This document shows positions 23,571 to 34,767 of a stretch of DNA of 64,000 nucleotides, piece after piece. Below the pieces are notes generated by a model that saw nothing but the letters and a program-made list of their open reading frames with translations, made no database searches and was not told the DNA's origin. The DNA lies in assembly GCF_032884065.1 (NCBI RefSeq), contig NC_088867.1:44053890-44117889 (forward strand), given 5' to 3'. The stretch is from Artemia franciscana. Lineage: Eukaryota; Arthropoda; Branchiopoda; Anostraca; Artemiidae. Position 1 is the first letter of the stretch; every line of letters begins with the position of its first letter. Position numbers and translations under genes: made by a program.

Positions 23571-25372
23571 TTTACCATACCATAAAACTTTTTTCTTTCA
23601 TGAAACTTCTGTTTGAATAAAACTGAACGAAACTCTTCTCATTATAACTTATTACGGAGACTGAATGTTGTAATAAGAAATAGCATCAGGTCAAAAAGAT
23701 ACAGTGGGGAGCATTTCACTAATCTCCTTCCCCCAGTTAGATTATGCAAATACTATTTTTAGATTTTTTTTTATAAAATGCACGTTATTTTGGCATTTTT
23801 AATGAAAATAATAACAAAATTGTGCCTATAGATTTTGAAACATATATTTGCCATTTCCCCTCATATTGCCGCTTTTATAGACCACTGCTACGGAGTTTCG
23901 AAGTTTCATACACTATTTAAAAATTTCTTAAGAAGTCAAATCTAAAGTAATAAGTTCCTTCATTTGATAAATGATGGTAAATTGCTTTTGAATTTTACAG
24001 AGATTTTAAAGCCTAACTCTGTGCCGTTATGCAGGAGAAATGGTTAATCTGCATTGATTAGATGACTAGTTATCCAAATAAGTTCGAAACAAATATAGTC
24101 GCTTGGTGCTGACAGAATCGCTCAAAATAACTAGCGCAATGGTGCAGAATCACGTAAAAGGTTAAAAATCAGTGACTGGTCAATATGAAGGGGGGTTTTC
24201 GATAGTGAAAAGGTGCAAAAATGCCGAAAAAAACTTCCAAGAAAACTTAGAACCTATAAAGAAGGAGCAACATCTAGATAACCAATTACAAATAAGTAGC
24301 ATATTTACTTTGGTTGGAAAAGCAGCATAGATGAAGATATAAAGAAACACCAGTGCCACTAAAATTTAACTAATATTAACTTATAGAAACGGTAATGCTT
24401 TATTAATCTTATTCCAAAACCATATTATAGTCACGTTTCCAGATTAAAGTCGAAAAAACACACGATTACAGCGCCATCTATCCAGTTCGCATTTTGTCAG
24501 GTTTTTGCTGTTCTACGTTCAAGCGTTCAATTTGGTATTTGTAATTTGGTAATTATCATTTTTTTCTTAATTATAAAAGATGGACGCTTGGAACTACAGT
24601 TTTCCTACCGATAATAAGATTAATTTGGATAAAGATACAAATAGGAAGCATTAGTAAGAAAGCCGTGTCAATGATTTTTTTTCTTCATGGGAGTTTTTTT
24701 TGGTGGATGAGGTTACAAAAATCGCATCAAAAATTAGTTTATATGCATTTACTCTTACATTTTCGCAAGCTGAACCTAGTTTTTTTGTTGAGGGAGTGTC
24801 GATGCCCAGTACCCCCCCCCCCCCCCTTTCACGAGATAAGGCCTTGTTATTATGTAATTGTTTGGGTAGACAATATTGATGTAAGCAAGTTGATCAGTAT
24901 TGCTGATCAAAGCAATCTCTTGTCTTTCCAATTATCTGCTTGTACAATCTACGCGTATCAATGAAATCAAGGTCATGTCATTCATAAATACCATTCTCGT
25001 GTCATTCCTAATAATATTATTTTTTCATTGACAAGTGTGACTATGTTGTGGATCCGGCATAATGTGTCCTCCTATTTGCAATAATAAGTAAAACAAGCGA
25101 TCTTACTACTGAATCTGTCAGCTTTTATGATTGCCATATAAATAAGTCATAAAACTTATGAGGGAAAGTCTCATGGCATATACTAGTAATATGTTTGTTG
25201 CAAAGCAGAAATATAATAACGAACAGTATCGAAAAGTTCCTCCAGAGATGATAGAACATCAAATCGAGCTCGGGAAGGCTCCTAAGCCGTCAGAGCAATA
25301 TTTCATCATAACCTTATTTTTAGGGAATACATTCGCAAATATAGTGATTGGAGAGTTGAATTCTTTCGTATA
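23570..25372 (-). repeat. Repeat family Y, copy 3, right arm
   Basis: Reverse complement of 13,093-14,870. It contains a C-tract at about 24,811-24,827. The edge facing LINE A is at 'tttcatgaaacttctg', and the edge facing LINE B is next to the (GATA)n tail at 25,371-25,390. Confidence 0.78.
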
Positions 25373-27012
25373 GATAGATAGATAGATAGGTGTATTTCAA
25401 AAACCCGTGGGCCATATATACACAAAAATATAAATAAATAGCAAACAAGCACGAAAATTAACAACAGTACGAACACGCACAAAAAAACAGAATTCAACGC
25501 AAAAAGTACCTAATCCAACTACAAGAGAAATTAATCATATAAAACTTTTTCTTCTTATTAAAGATTTATCTATATATACTCCCACTCGAAATATTGTGGT
25601 TGGGTTACAATTTTACTGAATACCCGGAAGCATCAAATTAATCCCATGCAAATAAATTTCCCGTAAATCCAAGAGCACCGGGCATTTCCGGAGAAAATGA
25701 TCCAACTCTTCATCATCATCTTTACAAAGGGGACAAACATACCGCCTATCAGGACCAACTATCATTTTATTTTTGTCGAACGTTTTTTCCCTGTTCTGGA
25801 TTGGAAGACAATTTGCCTTAAACTGAATCCAACGACGTAGAATCATAGTCGGTAAATTAAATTTAAAATAAACTTCCTCCCCAAAACTAGGTTTTGCCTG
25901 ATTATAATGTTGTAGGGTTGTAGAATCAAAAACCAGCCCTTGCCAATACTGAATTTCCTGACTCTCTAATATAAATCGTACCTGGCTTTCTAAATTTGTT
26001 GGTACATTACGAGATCAAAGACCATTATTCAAAAAAAGGCAATCATACTTTTTCTAGTAATGATTTAATTTGGGATGGCCACGAGGTTTTTAAACCACAT
26101 TTAAACATCTCTTCATATGCCACTCGTACTAGTTTATCTTCATTACTCTTAGTTAACTTCAACCAGAACCTAAGCATTAAAATATACCTACGTAGCTTTA
26201 AAGAACATTGGCCCATATCACCTTTCAGAATCTATGAATGAGTTGTCTGATGCAGACCAAACACTCTTTTATAATACTGGAACTGAAGGGACTCCAGTTG
26301 CTGCACCGTTTCTCCACCCCATATCTCTGCTCTATATTCTATCAAGGGTAAAATTTTTGTGTTAGAAATTCTTTTATGCATTTTTAGTTTTTTGATACCC
26401 ATTATCGTCGGGTTTCTAAATATAGCTGACATGGCAACCCTACCTCTCTTAATTATTTCGTCAACATGACTCCTTAGGCTTCCATTTTCCGATAAGATAA
26501 AGCCTAAATATTTTATTCTTTTACTTATAAATAGTTCCTTATTATTAAAGTTAAATGTATATTTTTCATCGTCTCCAACCTTCCTTTTTCAAAAATAAAA
26601 ACTTCGCTCTTTTCAGTATTCAGCCTCAACTTTTTTATATGCAAATATTCTTCTATGAAATTCAAAAGAGTCTTTAGATCCTGTGGTTTATTAGCCACCA
26701 AAGCAATATCATCTGCAAATAATAAGAGAGATAGTTTTTGAGTCCCTAGGCTAACTTTCGGAGCCCATCTATTCTCTAGAAAATTAACAACATCATTAAT
26801 AAAACTATTAAACAACTTAGGTGAAAGGATGCTGCCCTGTTTTACTCCCCGCTTAATATCAAAAAGCTTCGAAAACCTATTACCAACTTGAATAATTCCA
26901 CTCACAGAAGTATTCATGCTCACTATCAATCTAACAAATGAATGGGGAAGGCCAATATTTAGCACGGCATCCTTCAATAACTCTCTGTATTCTTCTATAT
27001 TGTAGATTTTAC
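25372..27012 (-). mobile_element. LINE B, 5'-truncated non-LTR retrotransposon, right arm
   Basis: This minus-strand copy is longer than the left-arm one. From the 5' side the 150-codon frame at 26,525-26,977 gives the RT palm: 'GLPHSFVRLIVSMNTS', the template-grip motif 'GVKQGSILSPKLFNSFIND' and the catalytic 'LLLFADDIALVA'. Then come 'SAIFRNPTIMGIKKLKMHKR' (26,232-26,432), a region with 'LKLRRYILMLRFWLKLTKS' near 26,200 and the C-terminal zinc finger 'CPLCKDDDEELDHFLRKCP' in the frame at 25,613-25,846. Frames break between these blocks, so the copy is inactive. The 3' end is an AT-rich UTR and a (TATC)n tail read on the minus strand. The 5' edge at about 27,012 meets family X. Confidence 0.88.
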
Positions 27013-29600
27013 ACTAAAATAAAAAAAAATATAAGTTAATTTGAAGATTGAATGGCTCAATTGAGTCATGAAGATTGTACCTATAGTCAGCACTAATATT
27101 GAGTTACATTATCACTAATTTAGTTACCTTCTTAATGAAACCTTCATAATTAAGTTAAATAGAAATCTGAATTACACTTTAATAAAGCTATGAAACGTGC
27201 ATTACATACACACATAACATAAAAATGTAAGTTATAAAGCAAAATTTGAAGTTTATATTCATAGCAAAATCTTGTTCATACAAATTTCGTGAATAATAAA
27301 AACAGCTAGTATAAAATTAATTACAAATCTATGTTGAAATGTGAAAGAACAAAGCAAGAAAAATCACATATATATATCACAAATATATATCACAAATATT
27401 TATTTCATATAATCATTACTTAAAAATAGTAAACACTATGAGATGATATGACTAGTTCAAAATCAATTTGAAAGTTTAGTACCAGTGGATTAGATTAAAG
27501 AAAATCAGGAAAAACGCGCTGTCCGATTTTTACAAAATACAATCAGTTTCAATTTAAAAACCAAGGTAAAAGGTTAATATATAAAGTTTTTACAAACTGG
27601 ATAACAGTTACATATTTGAATAGAAAAAAAAAAACAGTCAAAAGCAGTGGGTTAAAGGATTTCTTCTTTGATGATGTAAAGATGACAGTAGGGGGGTTTC
27701 TTAGGCTTTTCGTATGTCCACACTTTTCTTAATCCTACAGCAAGATTTCAAGCCTCATTTAGAGACATTCAGACGATTCTGAGAGAAGAGAGTAACTATA
27801 TAAAGATCCATTCTAAAAACACACAAAAAAACCCTGTCATCCCACCCCTCAGGCGTGTGCGCACTCCCAGTCAGGAGCTCCTTGTAGAGCTTCTCTGAGA
27901 CGTAATGAAATTGTTTTAATTAAAAATTAAAATCTTATTAGAATGTACATGAAAGTAAAATCGGTAATTTCAAATCGCCACATTACAAGAGTTTGCAGGA
28001 GAGTTTGTCACTTTGGTCAACTTCACTCGAGTCTCACCTTTTGACGCTAGATCAAGAGCTTTTGTCCAAGTTTGACCTTACTCTTGCAACTCTGAACGTT
28101 TGTCCTCGGGGATATTTTTGTTTTCTAATTGAGCATGAGATCCTTCGATCCTAGCTTTAACTTCTGAAGATGATACTCGATGTTTCTCGGATATTCTTGT
28201 TACTTTAAATCGGTTAAGTGGCACTTCTTCAGGATTAAGATCGCTCTTGGCCATCGAATAGAAATGAAAAGAGTCTTTTATGATTTTCGTGTTTGTTTTC
28301 CCTGAATAAATAAAAAGGAAAAAAAAGAATACTCAATGTTTCTGGAATATTTGTATTACCTTAAGATGATCATCTGAATCTTTTCTAGGATAAGTCCTTT
28401 CTTGACTATCGCCTAGAAAGTTAAAGAGTTCTTAGCGATATTTCCCCTTTTTATCATTTTTTTTTACTGAGTAAGTAAGATCGATAAAAACAGACTCTGC
28501 TCAATATCTCTCGAAAATTTTTACGACGTTTAAAATGGTCAAGTGGTACTCTTTCAGGATTCGAGCTGCTTCTGTTAATAATTTTTATTTATTTTTTCTT
28601 TCGGATGGTTTGACACAAAAAGCTGATGCATTTAACATAAATAATGTTTTAAGGTAAGCGAAAATAACGATCATGCCTTTACCTTGGTGCAAGCCCAACT
28701 TTTATTTGTGGTAATTTCAGTCACTTAGAAGTTTGAATTGATTATTCACTTTACTTTCTGTTTGATTTGGTTTTACCTATTCATTTATGATAACTTCTTT
28801 TTGTTTTCCTTTGGTTCAATACGTGAATTAAATAAAAAACGAAGTTTTTCTAACTGAGAGTAAGGAGCAACATTAAAGCTTAAAACTAACAGAAATTATT
28901 AGGTATATGAAAGGTGTTGTCCCCTCCTTAACACCTCGCTCTTTACGCTAATGTTCTAAAAGCTTTTAAAAAGCTTCTTATGTTTCTAATTAAACAACCC
29001 TTGTGTTTGAGGATTCGTTCTCACAGAATTGGGACAGAATTCAAACATTAACGTAAAGACCGAGGTGTTGAGGATTGGGCAACCCCCTCCATATTCGTAA
29101 TAATTTCTGTTCGTTTTAGATTTGCTACTGCTCACTTACTTTCAGTTGAAAAAACTTGTCTTTTTCTAAATTTTGATCATTTTTAAACAATGCCAGGAAA
29201 TATTGCTGTGCCTCCACGGAGAAATCCCACTTCCCACTTAAATGTACTCTTGACAATTCGATCCCAGTGAAAATTTACCCCGGATAATTACTCTTAACAT
29301 CTCCAAATTGCAAAATTGAGATGGAAAAGAGAAAGCAAACATGCATCCGTGATCTTTAGAAAATTCCATATTCTTGCATATAGGAGGATGAAACCTCTTC
29401 AGTATGGTTCTCTGATACGCTGAATTCGATGGTGCCATTTTCATTAAGATTCTTTGACTTTTAAGGTATATTTTCCCTCTTTTTGGAATATAATGAAAGT
29501 TTCTCAGGCTCTTAGCCTTTGATGGGTACCACTAAACTTAATTAAATTTATATGTTTCGAGTTATCATAATCAGCTAAATCCTGTGATATATCTATTAGA
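27013..29600 (+). repeat. Repeat family X, right arm (longest copy)
   Basis: Direct relative of 18,382-20,760. It includes the fold-back MITE at 28,843-29,157, and its last 450 bp ('caatgccaggaaatattgc' to 'ggctcttagcctttgatg') also matches the repeat at 52,540-52,800. No reading frame with a recognisable domain is present; the 68-codon minus-strand frame at 29,238-29,444 is shared among copies but encodes nothing known. Confidence 0.82.
28843..29157. mobile_element. Fold-back MITE-like hairpin, right arm copy
   Basis: Mirror partner of the left-arm hairpins. Ends 'agtttttctaactgagag' and 'ctttcagttgaaaaaact' pair with each other. Confidence 0.8.
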
Positions 29601-30719
29601 ATCAAAATGCAGTTTTTTAGAGTTTCGGTTATTATTGTGCCACGTCTTATGTTTGACTTATTCAATTCGTTTCAAGTCTTCACATCGCTCTTTGTTTGCT
29701 TTCGTGTTTTTTTTAGGTCTTGTCAAAAAAAAAATTGGATACCCGATTTCTTGCAGCCAAGGTTACTTCGGACAAACCTCATGGTAAATTTATCCTTTTC
29801 CTTTTTATCTTTGAATATACCACCGAATTTGCTATGGTAGGTTTACTGGTCCTATCTGATGCCAGTGTCTCTTGAGATCCTTGGAGGTTTTTAGTTTCCC
29901 CAGAAAAATATATGAAATGAAGATTGTTTCGTAAGGCAGATTAGGCTACCATATCAAAGAAAAAACAAAACAAAAACAAAGTAAGCCCCTAACATTGATG
30001 AGAGACTTGCCTTTTTGGAGTTAGAATTTTTTACTTTTCTATTTTTACTTCTACTAATTTTCGTTTTATCTGTTTGTTATTTTCTTGTTATTCGCATGTT
30101 TCCTTTTTAGATTATTTGTTCTTCCAGTTTTGGCTTTTATCAGTTTTTCCTCCTTTTTTATCCGAATAGTTTTGTTTTTTATCAGAATTGTTTCGTTCAC
30201 ATTGTTTTTCGGAAAATTTCAGCGCTTTTATTTCTAACTCAGCCATATAGCACTGTTGAATGGGGGTGGTTGTCCCTCCAAAATATCATTTCGTTTCGTC
30301 CAGCAGTTTCGTTGGCCTTATAATAAAAAACATTCTTTTTCTTTTTTTTTATTCTTTGATATTAAAAGGAGATTTCAGTTCCACATTTTTTCCTTGTCTG
30401 GAGGTACAAGTAAAAAGAAACAATGAATTAAAAAAGTAGAAGAAAAACTGTACAAAAGTAGACTAATGTAAAGCAAGGTAGCAAAAATCCAAGAATTTAA
30501 GCCCTTTGCTCAGTCCTGTCCCTATTTGCCGTACACGAGCCTGATCAATTCCTTAGGGGGCGGAGGACCAAAGAGCTTGTTGTAGATTCAAACTAAAACG
30601 ACGACCAGAAGCAAATTGTGTTATCCAAAGTTTCTTTTTCTATTCCTCAAACGTATTTGAATTAGCACTCAGCGTCTTTCAGGCAACACCAATGACTTTT
30701 TCCCAAACAAAGACAAAGC
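29601..30719. other. Unassigned arm sequence, mirror of 8,031-9,140
   Basis: Non-coding to the eye. The 67- and 77-codon frames at 29,584-29,840 overlap each other, are AT-rich and lack domains. Confidence 0.5.
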
Positions 30720-32068
30720 GTTTTTTTCTTTCGTGAAACTTTTGTTTGAATGAAAACTGAACGAAACTCTTGTCATTAAAACTTTTGGCGCAGACTGAAT
30801 GTTGTAACAAAGTAAGCAGTGGGGAGTTTTTCACTACCGCACCCATGTTAGATTTTAAAAATACTTTACTAGGTTTTTTTTTATAGAATACACCTTATTT
30901 TGGTATTTTTAGTGGAAAATTGAAAAAATTTTAAAATTGTTGCCTATGAATTTCGAAATATAATTCACCCCCCTAGACCAAATTGTCGCTTTTTTAGAAC
31001 ACAGTGACGGAGTTTCATACACAGTTTAAAAATTCCTTAAAAAGTCATATCTAATGTAATAATTTCCTTCATTTGATAAATGACTGTAAACTGCTTTTGA
31101 ATTTTACAAAGAGATTTTAAAGCCTAACTCTGTACCGCTGTGCATGAGAAATAGCTAATGATCAGATAACTAGTTATCCGAATAACTTCAAAAAAAAAAT
31201 ATAGTCACTTCGAGTCTTGACTGAATCGCTCAAAATAACTAGCGCAATGGTGCAAAATCACGTAATAGATTAAAAATGAGCGATTGGTCAATATAAAGGG
31301 GTGTTGCCGATAGTGAAAAGCTACAGGAATGCCAAAAACTTTCAAGAAAACTTTAGAAGGGAAAGAGAAACATATAGGAATCAATTTTCTAATTTACAAA
31401 TAAGTAGCATATTTATTTTGGCTGGAAAACCAGTTTAGAAAAAGACATAATAAAATACCAGTGCGACTAGAATTTAAACTATTATTAACTTAAAAAATGA
31501 CAACGCTTTACTAATCTTATTCCAGGACCATATTATAGTCACATTTCTAGATAAAGTCAAAATAAAGCAGGATTAGATATTGTCAATTTTTGGCTGTTCT
31601 TCGTTCAAACGGTGAATTTGGGATTTCTCAGTCATAGTAAAGATTCAAGGTATTACCATTTTTTTTTTTTTAACTATAAAAGATGGAAGCTTCGAACTGC
31701 ATTTTTCGTACCTGTAATAAGATTAATCTGGATACAGTCTAAGATTAATCTGGATACGGATTAAGATTAATCTGGATACGGAGTTACATGCCCAGTTTAA
31801 AAATTCCTTGAAAGTCATATCTAATAAATTCCTTCATATGACGGTAAACTGCTTTTGAATTTTACATAAGAGATTTTAAAGCCTAACTCTGTGCCGCTAT
31901 GCATGAGAAATGGCTAATATGCATTGATGAGATAACTAGTTATCTGAATAACTTTAAAAAATATATACTAATATAGTGACTAATAAATAGTGACTAATAT
32001 ATAGTGACTAATATAGTCACCTGGCGTGTTGACTGAATCGCTCAAAATAACTAGCGTAATGGCGCAGA
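30720..32068 (-). repeat. Repeat family Y, copy 4, right arm
   Basis: Mirror of 6,705-8,030. It includes 'ccagattaatctt'-type short repeats at 31,715-31,780 (on this strand 'aagattaatctggata', three times) and a short tandem of 'tagtgactaata' at about 31,970-32,015. It stops at 32,068. Confidence 0.75.
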
Positions 32069-32079
32069 TCTCCAATGTC

Positions 32080-32440
32080 CTTAGTCCCCACGTATGTATT
32101 ATATACGCAAGGAATATAAATGACAAACGGGACGCTCAAAGAGAAATTACAGACTTGGACACTGGGACACAATTGACGAACGGGATACTGGGAATATAAA
32201 TGACGACCGGGACACAGGGAATGTTCGATTAGCAATCACCATCAACAAAGCTCAAGGGCAATCATTAGAATAATGAGGTATAGATCTGAATACGGATTGT
32301 TTTTCCCATAGACAATTTTAGGCATGTTCAAGAGTCGGTAAACCCGACAATCTATTTATATGAACAGACAGTGAGACATCGAAGAATGTTGTATATTCGC
32401 AAGTTTTACGGAGTTAAAAAATATATATCTATAACGAAAA
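32080..32440 (+). mobile_element. Decayed Helitron helicase C-terminus
   Basis: Rolling-circle Helitrons encode a Rep-helicase whose C-terminal Pif1-like helicase ends in conserved motifs V and VI. Here, in one frame from about 32,227, the sequence reads 'LAITINKAQGQSLE', two stops, 'GIDLNTDCFSH', then 'ACSRVGKPDNLFI' and 'TDSETSKNVVYSQVL'. These match the family's 'TINKSQGQS' and 'ACSRVG' signatures. At least four in-frame stops make it inactive. Upstream of it, 32,090-32,220 carries short repeats of 'gggacac' and 'aatataaatgacgac' type. It begins within about 160 bp of the outer edge of the right arm. Confidence 0.85.
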
Positions 32441-32473
32441 GAGTAATCTTTTCTCTTTTATCTATCTTCACAG

Positions 32474-32692
32474 GTGGGACACAGGGACACAACTACAATG
32501 GCGCGTAACTAATATGGCGCGTAACGACTGGTTTTTCTTTTTTAGTTTTGCAGCTTTTTTTCTTCTTATTTTTTTACCCGTTTTTATTTTTTGCTTTTTT
32601 TTAAGTTTTTTCTTTTTAGGTTTTTTCTTTTTTTAGCTTTTTTCGCGCCATATTAGTTAAGCACCATTGTGGTTGTGTCCCTGTGTCCCAAC
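32474..32692. repeat. Interrupted inverted repeat near the Helitron fragment
   Basis: 'gggacacagggacacaacta' plus 'caatggcgcgtaactaatat' at 32,474-32,515 recurs in reverse complement at 32,645-32,691 ('cgcgccatattagttaagc', 'caccattgtggttgtgtccc'). The 130-bp loop is T-rich. It follows the helicase coding end and may be part of the Helitron 3' region or a separate foldback insertion. Confidence 0.8.
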
Positions 32693-33185
32693 TATGAATA
32701 TAGATAGATATGTTAATGTTAATATGAAAATAAAAGTAAAAAAGTATTCGTTATCAGTGAGATATGCTTAATAAAGAAGGAGTGAACTGGAAAGTCAAAT
32801 ATATGTGCTGACATTAAGACAAAAAGTGGGGGAGGAGGTTTGTGACGTATTGGAAACGGATCGGACCCCTTTTTCCTACGCATTATTAGTTGTATTTCAA
32901 ATGACATTATTTGCTAAGCTCAGAGAGTTTTTTAGTAGCCCACTCGGAAAACGAAGTGTTTTTCTGAATAAAACCAAAACAGGGCTTCATTTTGTGATGC
33001 CATTTATTACTCCAGACTTTACTTATTATTTATGTATGGTTAAGTAACGAAATACAGCAAAATGAACAGTCAGATGTTCTAAATGGTGTATTAGATATTA
33101 AGCTAGCCGTCAGGAGATATTGAGGTGGAGGGCTGGGAAACGCATTTTGAGGGCTTTTGGGAAAGAGTAGATGTGAAGCAAAGTA
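32693..33185. other. Unassigned DNA
   Basis: An 80-codon plus-strand frame at 32,805-33,047 has 'ALLVVFQMTLFAKLREFFSS' but no recognised domain. Nothing else is seen. Confidence 0.4.
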
Positions 33186-33198
33186 TATATATTATATA

Positions 33199-33281
<83 letters not shown>

Positions 33282-33285
33282 ATAG

Positions 33286-33316
<31 letters not shown>

Positions 33317-33345
33317 TAGCGTATACTGTATACTTTATAGCGATA
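33186..33345. repeat. (AT)n microsatellite with interruptions
   Basis: Alternating AT tract of about 130 bases broken by a few changes ('tattatagta'). Confidence 0.95.
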
Positions 33346-33714
33346 TATTTAATCAAATGCAAAACCTGCAATGTCTCAGGAGTGGAAAATAATGGCGTTG
33401 AGAGAGGGGGAGGGACAGATAGCGCTAGTCCTATTTTTAAATATTGTTTAACTTTGAGATATCATTTTAATTACGTTTTATGCTATTTGAACGAAAAACA
33501 GACTCAAATTAAAAGCTGTTGTTACAAAACGCAAAAGATGGTCTGCCCTTAAGGATCATTATACGACGTTTCCCCCATTGTTGTTTACAGTAATCGTTCT
33601 TTCTAGGTTTGACAAAACTGATCATTGCAATTGTTGTTGGTTTTGGGTCTCTCTATTCATTGACAGTAGTTACTGTTAGATTTAAGTTTGAATTACTTTG
33701 GGACTATTTTCACT

Positions 33715-33849
33715 CAGCACTATTTCTACTATAACTCCTACTATTACTACTGCTACTGCTAGTACTACTTCTACTACCATTAGTACTGCTGTTACTACTG
33801 CTACTACTGCTGTTACAACTACTACTACTACGACTACTACTACTACCAT

Positions 33850-33923
<74 letters not shown>

Positions 33924-34065
33924 TTACCACTACTACTACTGCTGCTACTACTATTATTACTATTACTGCTACAACTACTAGTACTATTACTACTACAACC
34001 ACCATTACTATTATGCTAACACTACTACTATGTTTACTAATACTACTAGTACTACCATCGTCGTT
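33715..34065. repeat. (ACT)n microsatellite
   Basis: About 350 bases of imperfect ACT triplets, with a pure core at about 33,850-33,920. Both strands give long open frames (poly-Thr and poly-Val), which are artefacts of a stop-free triplet repeat. Confidence 0.96.
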
Positions 34066-34114
34066 GTTATAGAACAAGGAAGACCCCAGAGTGGATTGCT
34101 AAATTTTTCAAAGA

Positions 34115-34717
34115 ATGCTTTGGGAGGTAAGGGTAACTTCCTGTAATATTTTAATGGAGGGTTTGAATGTTAGCTCTGCTCAGAAGACTGCCTTTGAACA
34201 ACGAACACAAAATATATCAAGGAATGATTTTGCTTGGGCTGACCACCTCAGTCTTAATACACGTGAAGATGTGTCGATTGAGCTGAAGGATTTAACTCCA
34301 CGCTCCAACCATTTTACACATACTGACGAGGAATTAGGAGAGAGTGCTAGTGGTTGTGGTATTTTAGAGGAAACTCCTGCGATGACCTCTGTATTGCCAG
34401 ACTTTTCTTTGTCAAACTCTGCCTTGCGCAATATATATGATTATAGGGCGGCTGTTGGGGGTCTATTCAATACACTTATAGCAGGAAATACTATCACAGA
34501 TACAAGAGACATTATATATTTCTATATAGGCAAGATTCGAGCCCTTCTTTACCGACACATTTGGGAATGCGGTAGGAGGGATATCCTAAATCTATCCATA
34601 GCACAGAATTTTTTTTATATTAATGAAAAGTCGGGTGTTGCGTATTTGCAACATTTGCAAAATGAGCTGCCAATACTTCACCCGCACTTGCAGAATTTTG
34701 AGGTGTATATTTGATCT
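34115..34717 (+). CDS. Unrecognised 199-codon frame
   Basis: A single uninterrupted frame from ATG at 34,115 to TGA, of mixed, protein-like composition. The first half is acidic and polar ('DLTPRSNHFTHTDEELGES'); the second half reads as helices ('LRNIYDYRAAVGGLFNTLI', 'DIIYFYIGKIRALLYRHIW'). It ends in 'HLQNELPILHPHLQNFEVYI'. The last 100 bp and its 3' flank recur at 40,192-40,300, so the 3' end lies on a mobile or duplicated segment. No signal peptide or known motif is recognised. It may be the last exon of a longer gene, since sequence upstream is a microsatellite, or a transposon ORF. Its origin is undecided. Confidence 0.4.
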
Positions 34718-34767
34718 GCGTTGACAGTATTGTGACAAAACTAGACAACTAAAATGAGAGGAGGTTA

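Larger units (their letters stand above)
22585..32068 (-). repeat. Right arm of the large inverted duplication
   Basis: Mirror of 6,705-15,858, reading outward through LINE A endonuclease, family Y, LINE B (minus strand), family X, unassigned arm DNA and family Y. It is about 330 bp longer than the left arm because of the structural difference at 26,800-27,970. The left edge falls inside an otherwise continuous LINE A, so this arm looks like the parental arrangement and the left arm like the derived copy. The outer edge at 32,068 is followed by sequence leading into a Helitron fragment. Confidence 0.93.

Noticed and set aside
29584-29840. Two overlapping frames of 67 and 77 codons, mirrored at 8,935-9,155
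   Set aside because: AT-rich, overlapping in different frames and without motifs; repeated because of the inverted duplication.
33682-34077. Long open frames on both strands (poly-Val and poly-Thr)
   Set aside because: They are produced by the stop-free ACT/AGT triplet microsatellite, not by a gene.
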